A DNA stretch of 64,000 bases. It comes from a bacterium. GTDB taxonomy: Bacteria; Hinthialibacterota; Hinthialibacteria; H5-UNCL2. The stretch's first letter is position 1. Every line of letters starts with the position of its first letter. Positions 46,934 through 56,779 of the stretch are shown here, one piece after another. The DNA lies in NCBI GenBank assembly GCA_015075175.1, contig JABTUV010000013.1, positions 61,355-125,354 on the forward strand, in the 5' to 3' direction. The notes below the pieces were generated by a model, which was not told the origin of the DNA, made no database searches, and was given only the letters and a program-made list of their open reading frames with translations. The position numbers and the translations under genes are program-made.

Positions 46934-48726
46934 TCAGGCCGGACCGGGCAGGGGTACGAGAAAGCGAAAGCCGGCGGCGCTCAAGCGGGCGTCCAACTCA
47001 TACTTGAGCAACGCCGGCTCCAGCGAGCGGCGGTAGTCGGCCTCCACGGCGGCGCGACATTCCTCGAAGTCCATGGCCCGCGCCGGCTGCACTTCGGCCA
47101 GGCGGACGATGAGAAAGTACTCGCCCGCCCGCACGGGTCCATAGAGCGCGCCGGGCGCGGCCTCCAGCACGGGCAGCGGCGAATACTGCAAGTCCGGCGA
47201 CAGCAGCTCGCGCAGGATGGCCGGTAACTGATCGAACTCCTGCAAGGGGCGGCGCGACACGACCACGCCGGCTGTTTCGGAGAAATCGCGCGGCGCGGCC
47301 CCTTCGGCCAGTTTGGCCGTGATCTGGCCGGCGCGTTCCGCGGCCGCGGCGATACGCACCTCCTCCGAGTCTCCGCTCAACCCGCTCCAACTCACGTGAA
47401 TCTGCTCCAGCCCGACCTTCAGGGGCGTGATGAAGCTGCCGCGATGTTCCTCGTGATGATTGCGCAGCGTGCCTTCGGGGGCGGGAGCGGCGGCGGCGCG
47501 CGCCTCGATCAGCGGCGCCATGAACGCCTCCGCCAGCCGCAACTGCCGCAGCGCCCGGCGGCGCACCACCAACCCGGGCCTCTTGTCCAGTCCGACCAGC
47601 CGCGCATATTCCACCAGCAGCTCACGCTCGTATTCCTCGCGAAAGTAGCGCTGCCGGCTTTCGGCGTCGTTGTAACGCTCGATCTCTTCCAGCGACAGGT
47701 TCTCGCGCCAGCGCCCAACGTCGCCGCCGGACTTGATGCGCTCGCGCACACGGTAGAGCAGCGCGTCGGCGGGCGCGTCGGGCGCCAGAGCCTGCGGATG
47801 GAACACGGCCCCGACCGTCGCTTCCGCCTGCGCCAGCGCCTGCCGCCGCGCTTCCCCGCGCCGCGCCGCCGTCAGTTCCTCCGCCAACTCCGCCGCGTGG
47901 ACCTCGAACGGCTCCACTTCCGTCGCCTGGATCGCCAAGAGATGAATCAAGTGGTAATCCTCGCCCACTTTGACGGGCGCGGAAATCTCGCCCACTTCCA
48001 GGCCCCACAACGCGTCCGCAAATTCCTCCAGCACGTCCTCCGGCGGAGGTTCTCCAGCACACCTTCGTTCTCGACCGACGGCGAGTCGGAGTATTCGTGC
48101 ACCAGTTGCCGGAAGTCCTGGCCCGCCTCCAGGCGTTTGGCGACCTCCGCCAGGCGGGACTGCGGCGCTTTTTCCTGCGGGCCGGATCGGAGGTTGGCTG
48201 GAAACGTAAATGTGGCGGCAGGTGCGGGTTTCTGGACGGTATAGAGGGGCAGGCGTCGCAGGTATTCTGCCGCACTTCGTCCGGCGTGGGCGGGGTGGTG
48301 GAATCAAGGATGGCTCTTCTGGCCGCCTCCATCAGCCAGGGACGCTCGGCCTGGGTCAATTGCTTCGACCCGGCGCACCAGCGAGGGCCGCTGTTCAGCC
48401 TCGCGCGCGACCAGGCGCACGGCGGCGCAGAGGCGCGCGGCGCGCGCCAGGTCCGCCTCGCTCTGTACCTCGGCCACGTCGAAGAGTTCCGCCCACGCGC
48501 TCTCCAGTACTTCCGGCATGGCGGCGAAGGCCGCCACCTCGTCCCGGGTCAGGAATTCCCCGCCCACCTGGACCAAGGCGCCCGGTGGGGGGGGCGGACC
48601 CTCCCCGGAAGCCCAGGACGCCGGCCGGCTGCGCGGGTCCCACGATTTCAAGGTAGCGGCGGAATCAAACCAGGACAGGGCGACGGTGATCCCCAGCAAT
48701 AGCACGGCGCTCCAGTTGCGGCTCAT
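46934..48726 (-). CDS. SurA/parvulin-like periplasmic peptidyl-prolyl isomerase (frameshifted)
   Basis: Starts at 48726 with signal anchor (WSAVLLLGITVALSWFDSAA), a SurA-type N-terminal helical domain (about residues 40-140) and a parvulin domain (LAEVAKRLEAGQDFRQLVHE, YSDSPSVENEGVLE, LWGLEVGEISAPVKVGEDYH), followed by long helices and a second parvulin-like C-terminal half (ILRELLSPDLQYSPLPV). The frame changes at about 48310 and again near 48060. Such proteins chaperone outer-membrane proteins; the barrel and secretin genes in the window are possible clients. Overall about 595 aa, longer than SurA (about 430). Confidence 0.75.
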
Positions 48727-48894
48727 GGCCACAGGCTAGCAGAATCCATCCCTCATCGCAATCCGACCGGCGACCGCGCAGAAGCGCCCGTGGCATCCGG
48801 GACGGGCTGCCTCACGCTTTCGCCTTGCCCTACCCAAACGGTGCGGATATGCTCCATGCGCTTCCCATTCAAGATTCGCCGGGAACGGGACACC

Positions 48895-51800
48895 ATGCGC
48901 GAGGACCTCGAAACGCTCATTCGCAACCACGCTCAGGCGATGGCGAGCCGCATGGTGGAAGCGGCGGAATCAAGCTTTTCCGAAGAAGACATCCGTCATG
49001 AATGCAACAAGATGATCGACGAGTTCGTGGAGCGGGCCGAGCTGGGAATCAAAGGCCGCCACGAATACGGCCTGGCCGGCGGATTCGTGGACTCCAAGTA
49101 CGGCGGCGTCGTCATCGAGTACAAGTCTCCCAAGGGCGCCGCCAGGATCACCGAGGCCGCGGACGCACCGGCGGTCGCCGCCCTGGCCCGGCAGATTGAA
49201 CGACGCTTCCGCGACCTGGAGGCCGAAGAGCACGTCGCCATGGAGCGCATTTTCGGGGTGGGATGCGACGGAAAGAGCTTCATTTTCGCGCGCTGGCGTG
49301 GAACGCGGCTGGAGATTGACAAGCCCCAGCCGGTCACGCCCCATACGGTCGAGCGCCTGTTGCGGGCCGTCGTTTCCGTGGGGGTGCACGGCTTTTCCTT
49401 CACGCCGACCAGTCTCGCCCAACACTTCGGAGCGGACAGCCCGGCGGCTCGGGACGGGATCCGTCGCTTGCACGAAGTGATTTGCGGCAGCGACAATCCC
49501 AAGGTGCGCACCTTTTTCCATCAATGGCAGATTCTATTCGGCGAAGTCTGCGGATACGACATTCACGGGCAGAGCGCCCGAATCCGCAAATTGGCCGAGC
49601 ATTACGACGTCCGAGTCGCAAGACCCGCCGAGCTCCTTTTCGGGGTGCACACTTACTATGCGCTTTTCATCAAGCTCCTGGCGGCGGAGATTGTGACCGC
49701 GTTTTCGCCGCTGGGGGTTTCCACGCTGAAGCAATTGGCGTCCGCACCGACGTCGGAGCGGCTGGCGCAAGTGCTTGGCCGCCTCGAGCAGGGCGGCATC
49801 TGGTCGGAACTCGGGATTCGCAACTTTCTGGAGGGCGACCTCTTTTCCTGGTATCTGGACGCCTGGGACGAGCGTTGCGCGACGGTCGTCAGGGACATGG
49901 CCCGGACCTTTGATCGCTTCGATCCCACCACGCTCAGCATCGATCCGCTGGAATCGCGCGACCTTCTCAAACATCTCTATCAGCAGCTCTTCCCGCGATC
50001 GGTGCGTCACGATTTGGGCGAGTATTACACTCCGGACTGGCTGGCGGAATTGGTCCTGGATGAGCTGGGTTACGACGGGAATCCCGACAAGCGCCTGCTT
50101 GATCCGGCCTGCGGCTCGGGCACGTTTCTCGTCATGGCGCTGAATCGAGTGCGCAACTGGTTCGCCGAGCACCGCCATGCCTGCGGTTTTCGCGAGGACG
50201 GATTGGTCCGGAAAATCCTCAATAACGTGATCGGTTTCGACCTGAACCCGCTGGCCGTCATGGCCGCCCGTACCAACTACCTGCTGGCGATTCGCGACCT
50301 GCTGCGATACGCCGGGGAGGTGGACCTTCCTGTTTACCTCTGTGATTCCATTATCACTCCCTCCGAATACGGAGACTTGTGGGAGACGTCGGAGGGACGG
50401 GGCCGCGTAGCGCGGCAGCTCCCGACGTCCGCGGGCGTCTTTCTCATTCCCAATGAGATCAGCCAGAACCGGGAGCAAATCGGCCGCTACGTCGAAACCC
50501 TGGAGTCTTGCATCGGACAGGGCTACTCGCCGGAGGCGTTCCTGGAACGGTGTCGCGCCCAGGGGATCAACGGAACGGAGGACGCAATTCACAAGCGCCT
50601 TTACGAGCAGTTGCGGCAACTGGCCGCCGAAAACAAGAACGGGATATGGGCGCGCTTGATCAAGAACCACTTCGCGCCGCTTTTTGTCGGCAAGGTGGAT
50701 TTCGTCGCCGGCAACCCTCCCTGGATCAATTGGGAGAGTCTTCCCGAGGAGTATCGGGACCGCATGAAGCCGCTATGGCAGAAATACGGGCTCTTCACCC
50801 TGTCGGGCGCGGCGGCCCGCCTGGGAGGCGGCAAGAAAGACCTTTCCATGCTTTTCGTTTACTCCGCCGTCGACAATTACCTTGAAGACGGCGGGCGTCT
50901 GGGGTTCGTGATTACTCAGACGGTTTTCAAGACTCACGGCGCAGGCGACGGGTTCCGGAGATTGCGTTTCCCCAGGAACGGCGGCTTCCATCATCTCAAG
51001 CCGCTTTCCGTCTTGGACCTCTCGGCGATGCAGGTGTTCGAGGGCGCCACCAATCGAACGGCGGTATTCGCGTGTGAAAAGCGCAACCGCTCGTTCAAGT
51101 ATCCCGTTCCCTACTCGGTCTGGCGCGGGCCGTCCAGCCTGCCGCAGGAGGTCACGCTGGCCGAGGCGCGCGCGCGGACCTCGGCGATCGCGATGGGAGC
51201 CGCGCCGGTCGATCCCGAAAACCCGTCCTCGCCCTGGCTCACCGCTCAAAGAGCGGCGCTTCCCGGCATCCGAAAGGTGGTCGGTCACAGCCCCTACGAG
51301 GCGTATGCCGGTTGTTGCACGTGGCTGAACGGCGTCTTCTGGTTGCGCGTGCTGCGCAAGGAACCGAATGGAAACCTGGTCGTCGGCAACCTGTTCGACG
51401 TGGGCAAGATCAGGGTCAAGGAAGTCATGGAAACGGTTATTGAGCCCGACCTGGTTTATCCCCTTCTGCGGGGCCGGGACGTGAAGCGCTGGCAGGCGAC
51501 GCCCTCCGCCCATATTCTTCTCACCCAGGATGCGGAGACCCGTCGTCCCCTTCCGCTTGACGTGATGATGCTCAAGTATCCCCGCACCTATGCGTATCTG
51601 CGTCAGTTCGAGGGCGACAAGGCCCGCCCGGAGCGGGGCACGCTGCGGGCGCGTTCCGGCTACCGTCAATACTTCAAACCCACCGACCCCTTCTATGCCA
51701 TCTATAACGTCGGAACGTATACGATGGCCAGGTGGAAAGTTGTGTGGCCCGAAGTGGGGCACAGCGTTCGCGCCGCAGTGGTAGGTTCAAAACGAGTTCG

Positions 51801-52212
51801 AAACGTCAAGCCGGCTCTTCCCGACCACACACTCGTCGCAGTTTCCTGCGAATCCTCCGAAGAGGCGCATTTTCTGTGCGCGCTTCTGAATTCCTCGCCG
51901 GCTCAGCTGTTTGTCAGAGCCTACATTGCGTTGCACCCCTCACCACATATCATGACCCATGTTCGGATGCCGAAATTCAGGCGCGACAGTCGGATGCACA
52001 ATCAGCTTGCGGAACTGAGCGAACAATGTCATTTCCTGGTTGCCAGGGGTATCACGGACACTCTCGCAGGGATGCACGCTGAGATCGACCGTGTGGCGGC
52101 GCGAATCTGGGGCATTACGCCGAGCGAACTCCGCGCGATTCAGGAGGCCTTGGCGGAGTGGTCGGCGCGCGACGGCGACCCCCAGGCGGACGGCGACGGA
52201 CAAGATGATTGA
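48895..52212 (+). CDS. Type IIG-like restriction-modification enzyme (nuclease plus N6-adenine methylase)
   Basis: Single protein of 1105 aa. The N-terminal region holds a PD-(D/E)XK-like motif, GGFVDSKYGGVVIEYKSP (about residues 59-76). The methylase core has motif I LLDPACGSGTFLVMALNR (about 400-417) and motif IV FVAGNPPWINWE (about 603-614). The C-terminal target-recognition part contains PLLRGRDVKRW and an Eco57I/TaqI-like arrangement. One polypeptide can therefore both methylate adenine and cut. No separate S or R gene is present. It stands alone on the plus strand among minus-strand genes. ATG at 48895 was chosen; 48856 is possible. PglX of BREX lacks the N-terminal nuclease motif seen here. 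Confidence 0.85.
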   Translation: MREDLETLIRNHAQAMASRMVEAAESSFSEEDIRHECNKMIDEFVERAELGIKGRHEYGLAGGFVDSKYGGVVIEYKSPKGAARITEAADAPAVAALARQIERRFRDLEAEEHVAMERIFGVGCDGKSFIFARWRGTRLEIDKPQPVTPHTVERLLRAVVSVGVHGFSFTPTSLAQHFGADSPAARDGIRRLHEVICGSDNPKVRTFFHQWQILFGEVCGYDIHGQSARIRKLAEHYDVRVARPAELLFGVHTYYALFIKLLAAEIVTAFSPLGVSTLKQLASAPTSERLAQVLGRLEQGGIWSELGIRNFLEGDLFSWYLDAWDERCATVVRDMARTFDRFDPTTLSIDPLESRDLLKHLYQQLFPRSVRHDLGEYYTPDWLAELVLDELGYDGNPDKRLLDPACGSGTFLVMALNRVRNWFAEHRHACGFREDGLVRKILNNVIGFDLNPLAVMAARTNYLLAIRDLLRYAGEVDLPVYLCDSIITPSEYGDLWETSEGRGRVARQLPTSAGVFLIPNEISQNREQIGRYVETLESCIGQGYSPEAFLERCRAQGINGTEDAIHKRLYEQLRQLAAENKNGIWARLIKNHFAPLFVGKVDFVAGNPPWINWESLPEEYRDRMKPLWQKYGLFTLSGAAARLGGGKKDLSMLFVYSAVDNYLEDGGRLGFVITQTVFKTHGAGDGFRRLRFPRNGGFHHLKPLSVLDLSAMQVFEGATNRTAVFACEKRNRSFKYPVPYSVWRGPSSLPQEVTLAEARARTSAIAMGAAPVDPENPSSPWLTAQRAALPGIRKVVGHSPYEAYAGCCTWLNGVFWLRVLRKEPNGNLVVGNLFDVGKIRVKEVMETVIEPDLVYPLLRGRDVKRWQATPSAHILLTQDAETRRPLPLDVMMLKYPRTYAYLRQFEGDKARPERGTLRARSGYRQYFKPTDPFYAIYNVGTYTMARWKVVWPEVGHSVRAAVVGSKRVRNVKPALPDHTLVAVSCESSEEAHFLCALLNSSPAQLFVRAYIALHPSPHIMTHVRMPKFRRDSRMHNQLAELSEQCHFLVARGITDTLAGMHAEIDRVAARIWGITPSELRAIQEALAEWSARDGDPQADGDGQDD

Positions 52213-52230
52213 GCGGTGGTAACGGCGGCT

Positions 52231-53343
52231 TCATCGGGATCGTGCAGCCAGTGAACCGGCCGCCGTGGTCCGCAGCGCCTCCGCGACCGCCGCGGCCGCC
52301 AGATCGTGGCCGCGCGCGTTGGGATGCAGATGGTCCACCCGCAGCCCATCCTCGTCCTCGCCCGCAAGTACCCGACCGCGAAAGACGGGCAGGAGGTCCA
52401 AGACGGGCAGGTTGCGCGCCGCCGCCGCCGCCGCGACCTGTTCATGCGCGTACTGCGAGGGATAATCTGCAAGATGGTCCATGGCCGGAAAGATGACGAT
52501 GAGAACTTCGAAATCATACTCCTCTGCCAGCGCCGCCAAGCGGTCCAGCCCCGCCTCCAGGCGCTCCCTCACTACGGGATAGCCGTACAGCCGCGTCCAG
52601 TAGTCGCGCGTGCGTTCGTCGCGCGGCAGTTGCCGCCAGCGGGGACTGGCCACGGCCGGATTCTCCACTTGTCCCTCCAGCGTCAGCGACTCCCAGGTGT
52701 AAAGCCCCAGCGCGTACAGCCGGCTGTGGCGGATCAACCAGCCGCCGGTTCTCCCCAACGCGCGGTCGCGGAAATTGCTCTCCGCCGCGGAAAGCCGATT
52801 GGTCAAGCGCATCAGGTCGAAGCTGAAAGGATCGGGGTCGTTGAGCGAGTAGGCGTAGACCACCAGGTCGGGCTGGTAGGCCAGGCCGCGCACGGCCAGG
52901 TTCTCGACCGCCTGCGTGATGCTGTAGCCGGTGACGCCCAGGTTGAGCACCTGGATCGAGTCGGTCGCGCCGGCGGCGGCCAGGTGCGCCTCCAGTCGCG
53001 CGGGGAAGGCCTCGTGCCGCGCGACCGCGTAGCCGTAGCAGATGGAGTCGCCGATAGCGGCGATGCGGCGCACGCCCGGCGGCTTGGCGCGGGCCAGCTC
53101 GCGCTCGCGCATTCCCGCCGAGTTGATGCGCTCGGAGCCGTCCGGTGCACCCGGCAAAAGCTCGTACTCAAGCACCGGATTGGCGGAGAGTCGCAGGCTC
53201 TCGCGGATCACGGGAGTGACCTGGGGTCCCAGCGAAAAGACGCGCACCAGCCCCTCGCAGAGGAGCAGCGCCAGGCACGACGCGCCCAAGCCCAGCGTCA
53301 CGCGCGCCGCCCGCGGATGCCGCCGCCAAAACCGAACCGCCAC
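52231..53343 (-). CDS. SGNH/GDSL-type hydrolase
   Basis: Protein of 370 aa with an N-terminal membrane segment (VTLGLGASCLALLLCEGLV). The SGNH blocks are visible: AAIGDSICYGYAVARHE (block I, catalytic Ser), LNLGVTGYSITQAVENLA (block II, Gly), VVYAYSLNDPDPF (block III, Asn) and VDHLHPNARGHDLAA (block V, Asp and His). It may deacetylate or hydrolyse envelope glycans. It follows the O-antigen ligase/TPR gene on the same strand, with 173 bases between. Substrate unknown. Confidence 0.88.
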   Translation of the reverse strand: MAVRFWRRHPRAARVTLGLGASCLALLLCEGLVRVFSLGPQVTPVIRESLRLSANPVLEYELLPGAPDGSERINSAGMRERELARAKPPGVRRIAAIGDSICYGYAVARHEAFPARLEAHLAAAGATDSIQVLNLGVTGYSITQAVENLAVRGLAYQPDLVVYAYSLNDPDPFSFDLMRLTNRLSAAESNFRDRALGRTGGWLIRHSRLYALGLYTWESLTLEGQVENPAVASPRWRQLPRDERTRDYWTRLYGYPVVRERLEAGLDRLAALAEEYDFEVLIVIFPAMDHLADYPSQYAHEQVAAAAAARNLPVLDLLPVFRGRVLAGEDEDGLRVDHLHPNARGHDLAAAAVAEALRTTAAGSLAARSR

Positions 53344-53516
53344 AGGAGCCTCCCGTTCGTGGGCCGCGCCGCATGGCCGCGCGCCCCATCCCGCTCAACG
53401 ACGTCCCCGCTTCGGATGATACTGGGCGGCCTGAATTCCGCCAATCCGAAATCGCGGGACGGATGGCCCAGGCAGCGAGGCGCGTCGCGTGAAATCCGGC
53501 CCCGAGCGCCGGCCGC

Positions 53517-55823
53517 TTACGGTTGCGCGGCGGCGAGGAGGCGCTCCAGCTCGGCGCGCCGGGGGTAATCGGGCGGCGCGGCGCGCAGCGCGGACGCCAG
53601 CGTCTCGCGCGCCTCGGCTGTCCGGCCCAACAGAAGATAGCAGTGCCCCAGGTGGTGCAGCGTCTGATACAGCGGAATGCGGTTGCCGGTCTGGGTGCGC
53701 AGAGCGGCGGCCGCGCGCTCGAAGGCGCCCGCCGCCGCCGCGTAGTCTCCCCCATCCATTTGCACCGCCGCGATCATGAAATACGTGTCCGCCATGCCGC
53801 CGTCGCGGCGCAGCTTCTCCTGGTAGACGGAGAGCGCACGCGCCCCGTCGCCCAATCGTAGGTAGCAGGTCGCCAGATGCTCGTAGTCTTCGGCGGCGAG
53901 GCCCGTCTCGGCGGCCCGCTTGCGGTACAATTCCGCCGCCTGCTCGTAACAGGGCGTCGCCTCTTCGATGCGACCGCACAGCCACAGCGTCGTACCCAGT
54001 TGAAAGTGGTAGTCGGCCTTGCCCGGGAAGTCCCGGATCGCCTGGCGATAAAGGCGCTCGGCCTCGCCGTATTCGCCCAGGAAAAAGTGGCACGTGCCCA
54101 GGTTGTAGACCACGTCGGCGAAGCGCCCGTCCGTCGCCAGCAGTTCCCGGTAGAGGTCGCGCGCTTCGGCGAAACGGTTGGTGCTGTAGTAGAGCGCGCC
54201 CAGGAAATAGCGGGCGGAGCGGCTGTACGGGGAGAGTTTCACGGCGCGTTGCGCCGCAGCCAGCGCGCCCTGCAAGTCGGCGGGCCGTCCATCCGCGGGA
54301 CGCGCCGCCCTCAGCGCCTGGTAGTGCAGCGCGTCGGAGAGATAATCCCGCACCGCCACGCTGGTACTCCAGACGGCCACCGGCACAACCAGGAGAAAGG
54401 CCAATCCCCGCACCGGAGCGGGACGCGGACGCGTCCACAGCGTGGCGGCGATCCAACCCAGTAACGTCCACATGAAGCACGAATACGACAGCTGCTGCAA
54501 GAGTACGTCCGCCAGATTGGCAGCCAATCCGGACACGACGGCCACGGTCGTTCCCAGGAGAATGAAACTCGCGCGATCCGGCGGCTCGCGCCGCAAACGC
54601 CCCAGCGCCGGCACAAGTATCGTTCCCAGGAACAGGACGTAAAACAGGAGGCCGGGAAGTCCCAGCTCGACCGCCTGCTGCATGAACTCGCTGTGCGCGT
54701 ACTCGTTGACCTCCCGCGAGGGATCATGCACGGCGGTGAATGACGTGTCGCGATAGTCGCGGAAGAAGCTGATGTAATTACCGGGCCCGAGGCCGAGGAC
54801 GGGGTGGGCCGCGATCATGCGTAGGTTGGCTTCATACATGATCTTGCGGCCTTCCAGCATGGCCGCGCTTCCGCGGCCGGACAGGCGCTCGATGATGCGT
54901 TGACTGAGGTCCCGTTCGTGAAGCCCCACAGCTACCACGACGACGCAACCCAGCGCGACCAGCGTCCAGCGCAGCCAGGGCGTAAACGGCAAGACGCGCC
55001 GAAAAAGACCGGGATGCTGGCGGCGATGAATGATCCCATAGAGGGCAAGGGCCGCCATGCTGACCGCCAGCGCCAGCAGGGCGGAGCGGCTGAAAGTGAG
55101 GACCATGGCCAGGAGCACCGCCAGCCCGGCCAGCCATACCAACCGCGCGTTGCGCGCGCGGCCCTCGGGCATGGCGAAGAGAAATCCCGCCCCCAGCGCC
55201 AGGCATCCCGCCAGGTAGCCGCCCAGGTAGCCGGGATTGCCCAGCGATCCCGTCACCCGCCGCAGGACCTCGCCCCGGAAGCGCACGCCGAAATCGAAGG
55301 TGGGCCGCTCAACCACGTCTAGATTGAAGAACTGGAAGAAGGCGTATACCGCTTGTACCACCGCGATGACGAGAAACACCGCGAGCAGTCGGTTGCGTTC
55401 GTGGACCTTGGGGAAGAAGAGTCCCACCCCGAAGAGGCAGCCGAGGTAGAGACTCCAGTTGGCCAGTTGTGCGCGCGCGTGGTGGGGATAGGGCGAGAGC
55501 GTCCAACCCAGAAGAAACCAGCCGAAATAGGCGGCCAAGGCGGCCCAGAAATACCACGGCGGGACCATCCGCTCCTCCAGCGCGATGGGCGGGGGGGCCT
55601 TGCGCTTGCGCGAGGGTTCGGGCGGGGGAGAGAGCAGGGCGTCCAATAGTTTGCCGAGCGCAAACAGCGTGTAGGCGAAGGCCAGACCGAGGGCCAAGAC
55701 GGGCTGCTTGATCGCGCCGATGACCACGTTAAAGCGGGTAAACCCCAAGAGCGCGCCGGCCAGGCCCAGCACAAACGCCAGCTGGCAGCCGCGGTACACG
55801 AGCGCGCGCAGTCGAGGATTCAT
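53517..55823 (-). CDS. O-antigen ligase-like membrane protein with C-terminal TPR domain
   Basis: Protein of 768 aa. The first 480 residues carry about 11-12 transmembrane helices and a large periplasmic loop with the Wzy_C/WaaL features (AHPVLGLGPGNYISFFRDYR, AHSEFMQQAVELGLPGLLFY). The last 270 residues are TPR repeats (SARYFLGALYYSTNRFAEAR; AERLYRQAIRDFPGKADYHF; LATCYLRLGDGARALSVYQE). Such fusions occur in environmental bacteria, presumably joining polymers to lipid carriers or proteins. It is the likely first gene of an envelope-polymer pair with the SGNH hydrolase downstream. Which sugar it handles cannot be told. Confidence 0.88.
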   Translation of the reverse strand: MNPRLRALVYRGCQLAFVLGLAGALLGFTRFNVVIGAIKQPVLALGLAFAYTLFALGKLLDALLSPPPEPSRKRKAPPPIALEERMVPPWYFWAALAAYFGWFLLGWTLSPYPHHARAQLANWSLYLGCLFGVGLFFPKVHERNRLLAVFLVIAVVQAVYAFFQFFNLDVVERPTFDFGVRFRGEVLRRVTGSLGNPGYLGGYLAGCLALGAGFLFAMPEGRARNARLVWLAGLAVLLAMVLTFSRSALLALAVSMAALALYGIIHRRQHPGLFRRVLPFTPWLRWTLVALGCVVVVAVGLHERDLSQRIIERLSGRGSAAMLEGRKIMYEANLRMIAAHPVLGLGPGNYISFFRDYRDTSFTAVHDPSREVNEYAHSEFMQQAVELGLPGLLFYVLFLGTILVPALGRLRREPPDRASFILLGTTVAVVSGLAANLADVLLQQLSYSCFMWTLLGWIAATLWTRPRPAPVRGLAFLLVVPVAVWSTSVAVRDYLSDALHYQALRAARPADGRPADLQGALAAAQRAVKLSPYSRSARYFLGALYYSTNRFAEARDLYRELLATDGRFADVVYNLGTCHFFLGEYGEAERLYRQAIRDFPGKADYHFQLGTTLWLCGRIEEATPCYEQAAELYRKRAAETGLAAEDYEHLATCYLRLGDGARALSVYQEKLRRDGGMADTYFMIAAVQMDGGDYAAAAGAFERAAAALRTQTGNRIPLYQTLHHLGHCYLLLGRTAEARETLASALRAAPPDYPRRAELERLLAAAQP

Positions 55824-55878
55824 GGCCCGTCACGCTATCCGCGTGGGGATGGGCTGTCAACCCGCCAGCGGCTGTCGC

Positions 55879-56664
55879 CTACAGACGCTCGACCTCTCTC
55901 CCGCTCGAGTCCTCCCAGCGGCGGAGGGCGATCTCGCAGTATTCCGGTTTCCGCTCCACCAAGAGGGCGCGGCGTCCCGTCGCTTCCGCCGCCACAAGCG
56001 TGGTACCCGAGCCTGCAAAGGGATCCAGAACCCAACCGCCCCGCGCCACGTAGGCCAACAGACAGCGGCGCGGAATCTCGCTGGGACAGACCGAGGGATG
56101 CCCCAGCCGCCGCATCTGCCGCGTCACCTTGGGAATCTCCCACACGTCCGTGTGGAACTGCGCCATGCAGTCCCGCTCGACGCCGTCCATCCGGTAAAGG
56201 CGGCCGGGCTTGCGATAAACAAGCAGAGTCTCCCAGCGGAAGGCGCGGATAAGTAGAAACGTTGCAGCGGATGTGGCAGAACGCCGGCTGGCGGTTGGCC
56301 TGCGGCTTCCGACCCAGGCGATGGCATCCCGGAAGTAGAGGCCCTGTTGTTCCAGGAGAAGCGAATGGTAGGCGACGTGGTCCAGTGCTCGCGCGCGAGC
56401 CGCGCCCGACCAGCCATGCCGCAACTCCGCCCGCGGAAAGCCGCGCGAGGGCGGGCGCCAGCGTGGCCGCCATGCCCGCCAGGTAGGCGGGGTAGTCGGT
56501 CCAGCCGCAGTAGTCGCGCTGATTATAGTAGGGAGGGCTGGCGAAGAGCAGGCCGACTCTTCTTCTCCCGCCGTCTCGCAGCACGGCCGGGTCCGGGAGT
56601 CGCCGCACACGAGGCGGTGTCGGCCCAGTCGGAAAAGGTCACCGGTCGCCACGCGTCGCGTCAT
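55879..56664 (-). CDS. DNA (cytosine-N4/adenine-N6) methyltransferase, frameshifted
   Basis: Opens VATGDLFRLGRHRLVCGDSR, the standard start of beta-class DNA methylases. Catalytic motif IV appears in a second frame as FASPPYYNQRDY, and motif I closes the protein as LDPFAGSGTTLVAAEATGRR. Between about 56130 and 56600 the frame changes three or more times. Motif order IV then I is the beta class. Intact length would be about 265 aa. No cognate nuclease lies beside it, so it would be an orphan methylase. The C-terminal half (56120-55879) is clean. Confidence 0.8.
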   Translation of the reverse strand: MTRRVATGDLFRLGRHRLVCGDSRTRPCCETAGEEESACSSPALPTIISATTAAGPTTPPTWRAWRPRWRPPSRGFPRAELRHGWSGAARARALDHVAYHSLLLEQQGLYFRDAIAWVGSRRPTASRRSATSAATFLLIRAFRWETLLVYRKPGRLYRMDGVERDCMAQFHTDVWEIPKVTRQMRRLGHPSVCPSEIPRRCLLAYVARGGWVLDPFAGSGTTLVAAEATGRRALLVERKPEYCEIALRRWEDSSGREVERL

Positions 56665-56779
56665 GCAAGGAGAAGTGGGCGCAGGCCGCCCGCCGGGACG
56701 GGCGCCGTCGGCAAGATGTGAATCGTCAATAGATGAAAAAATGGCGCGTTGTTCGGGCCGGCAGGAGACTGCCGCATTG

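Noticed and set aside
48895-52212. PglX or type I HsdM identity for the large methylase
   Set aside because: An N-terminal PD-(D/E)XK-like motif and a C-terminal recognition part in one chain favour type IIG; no specificity subunit or PglZ nearby.
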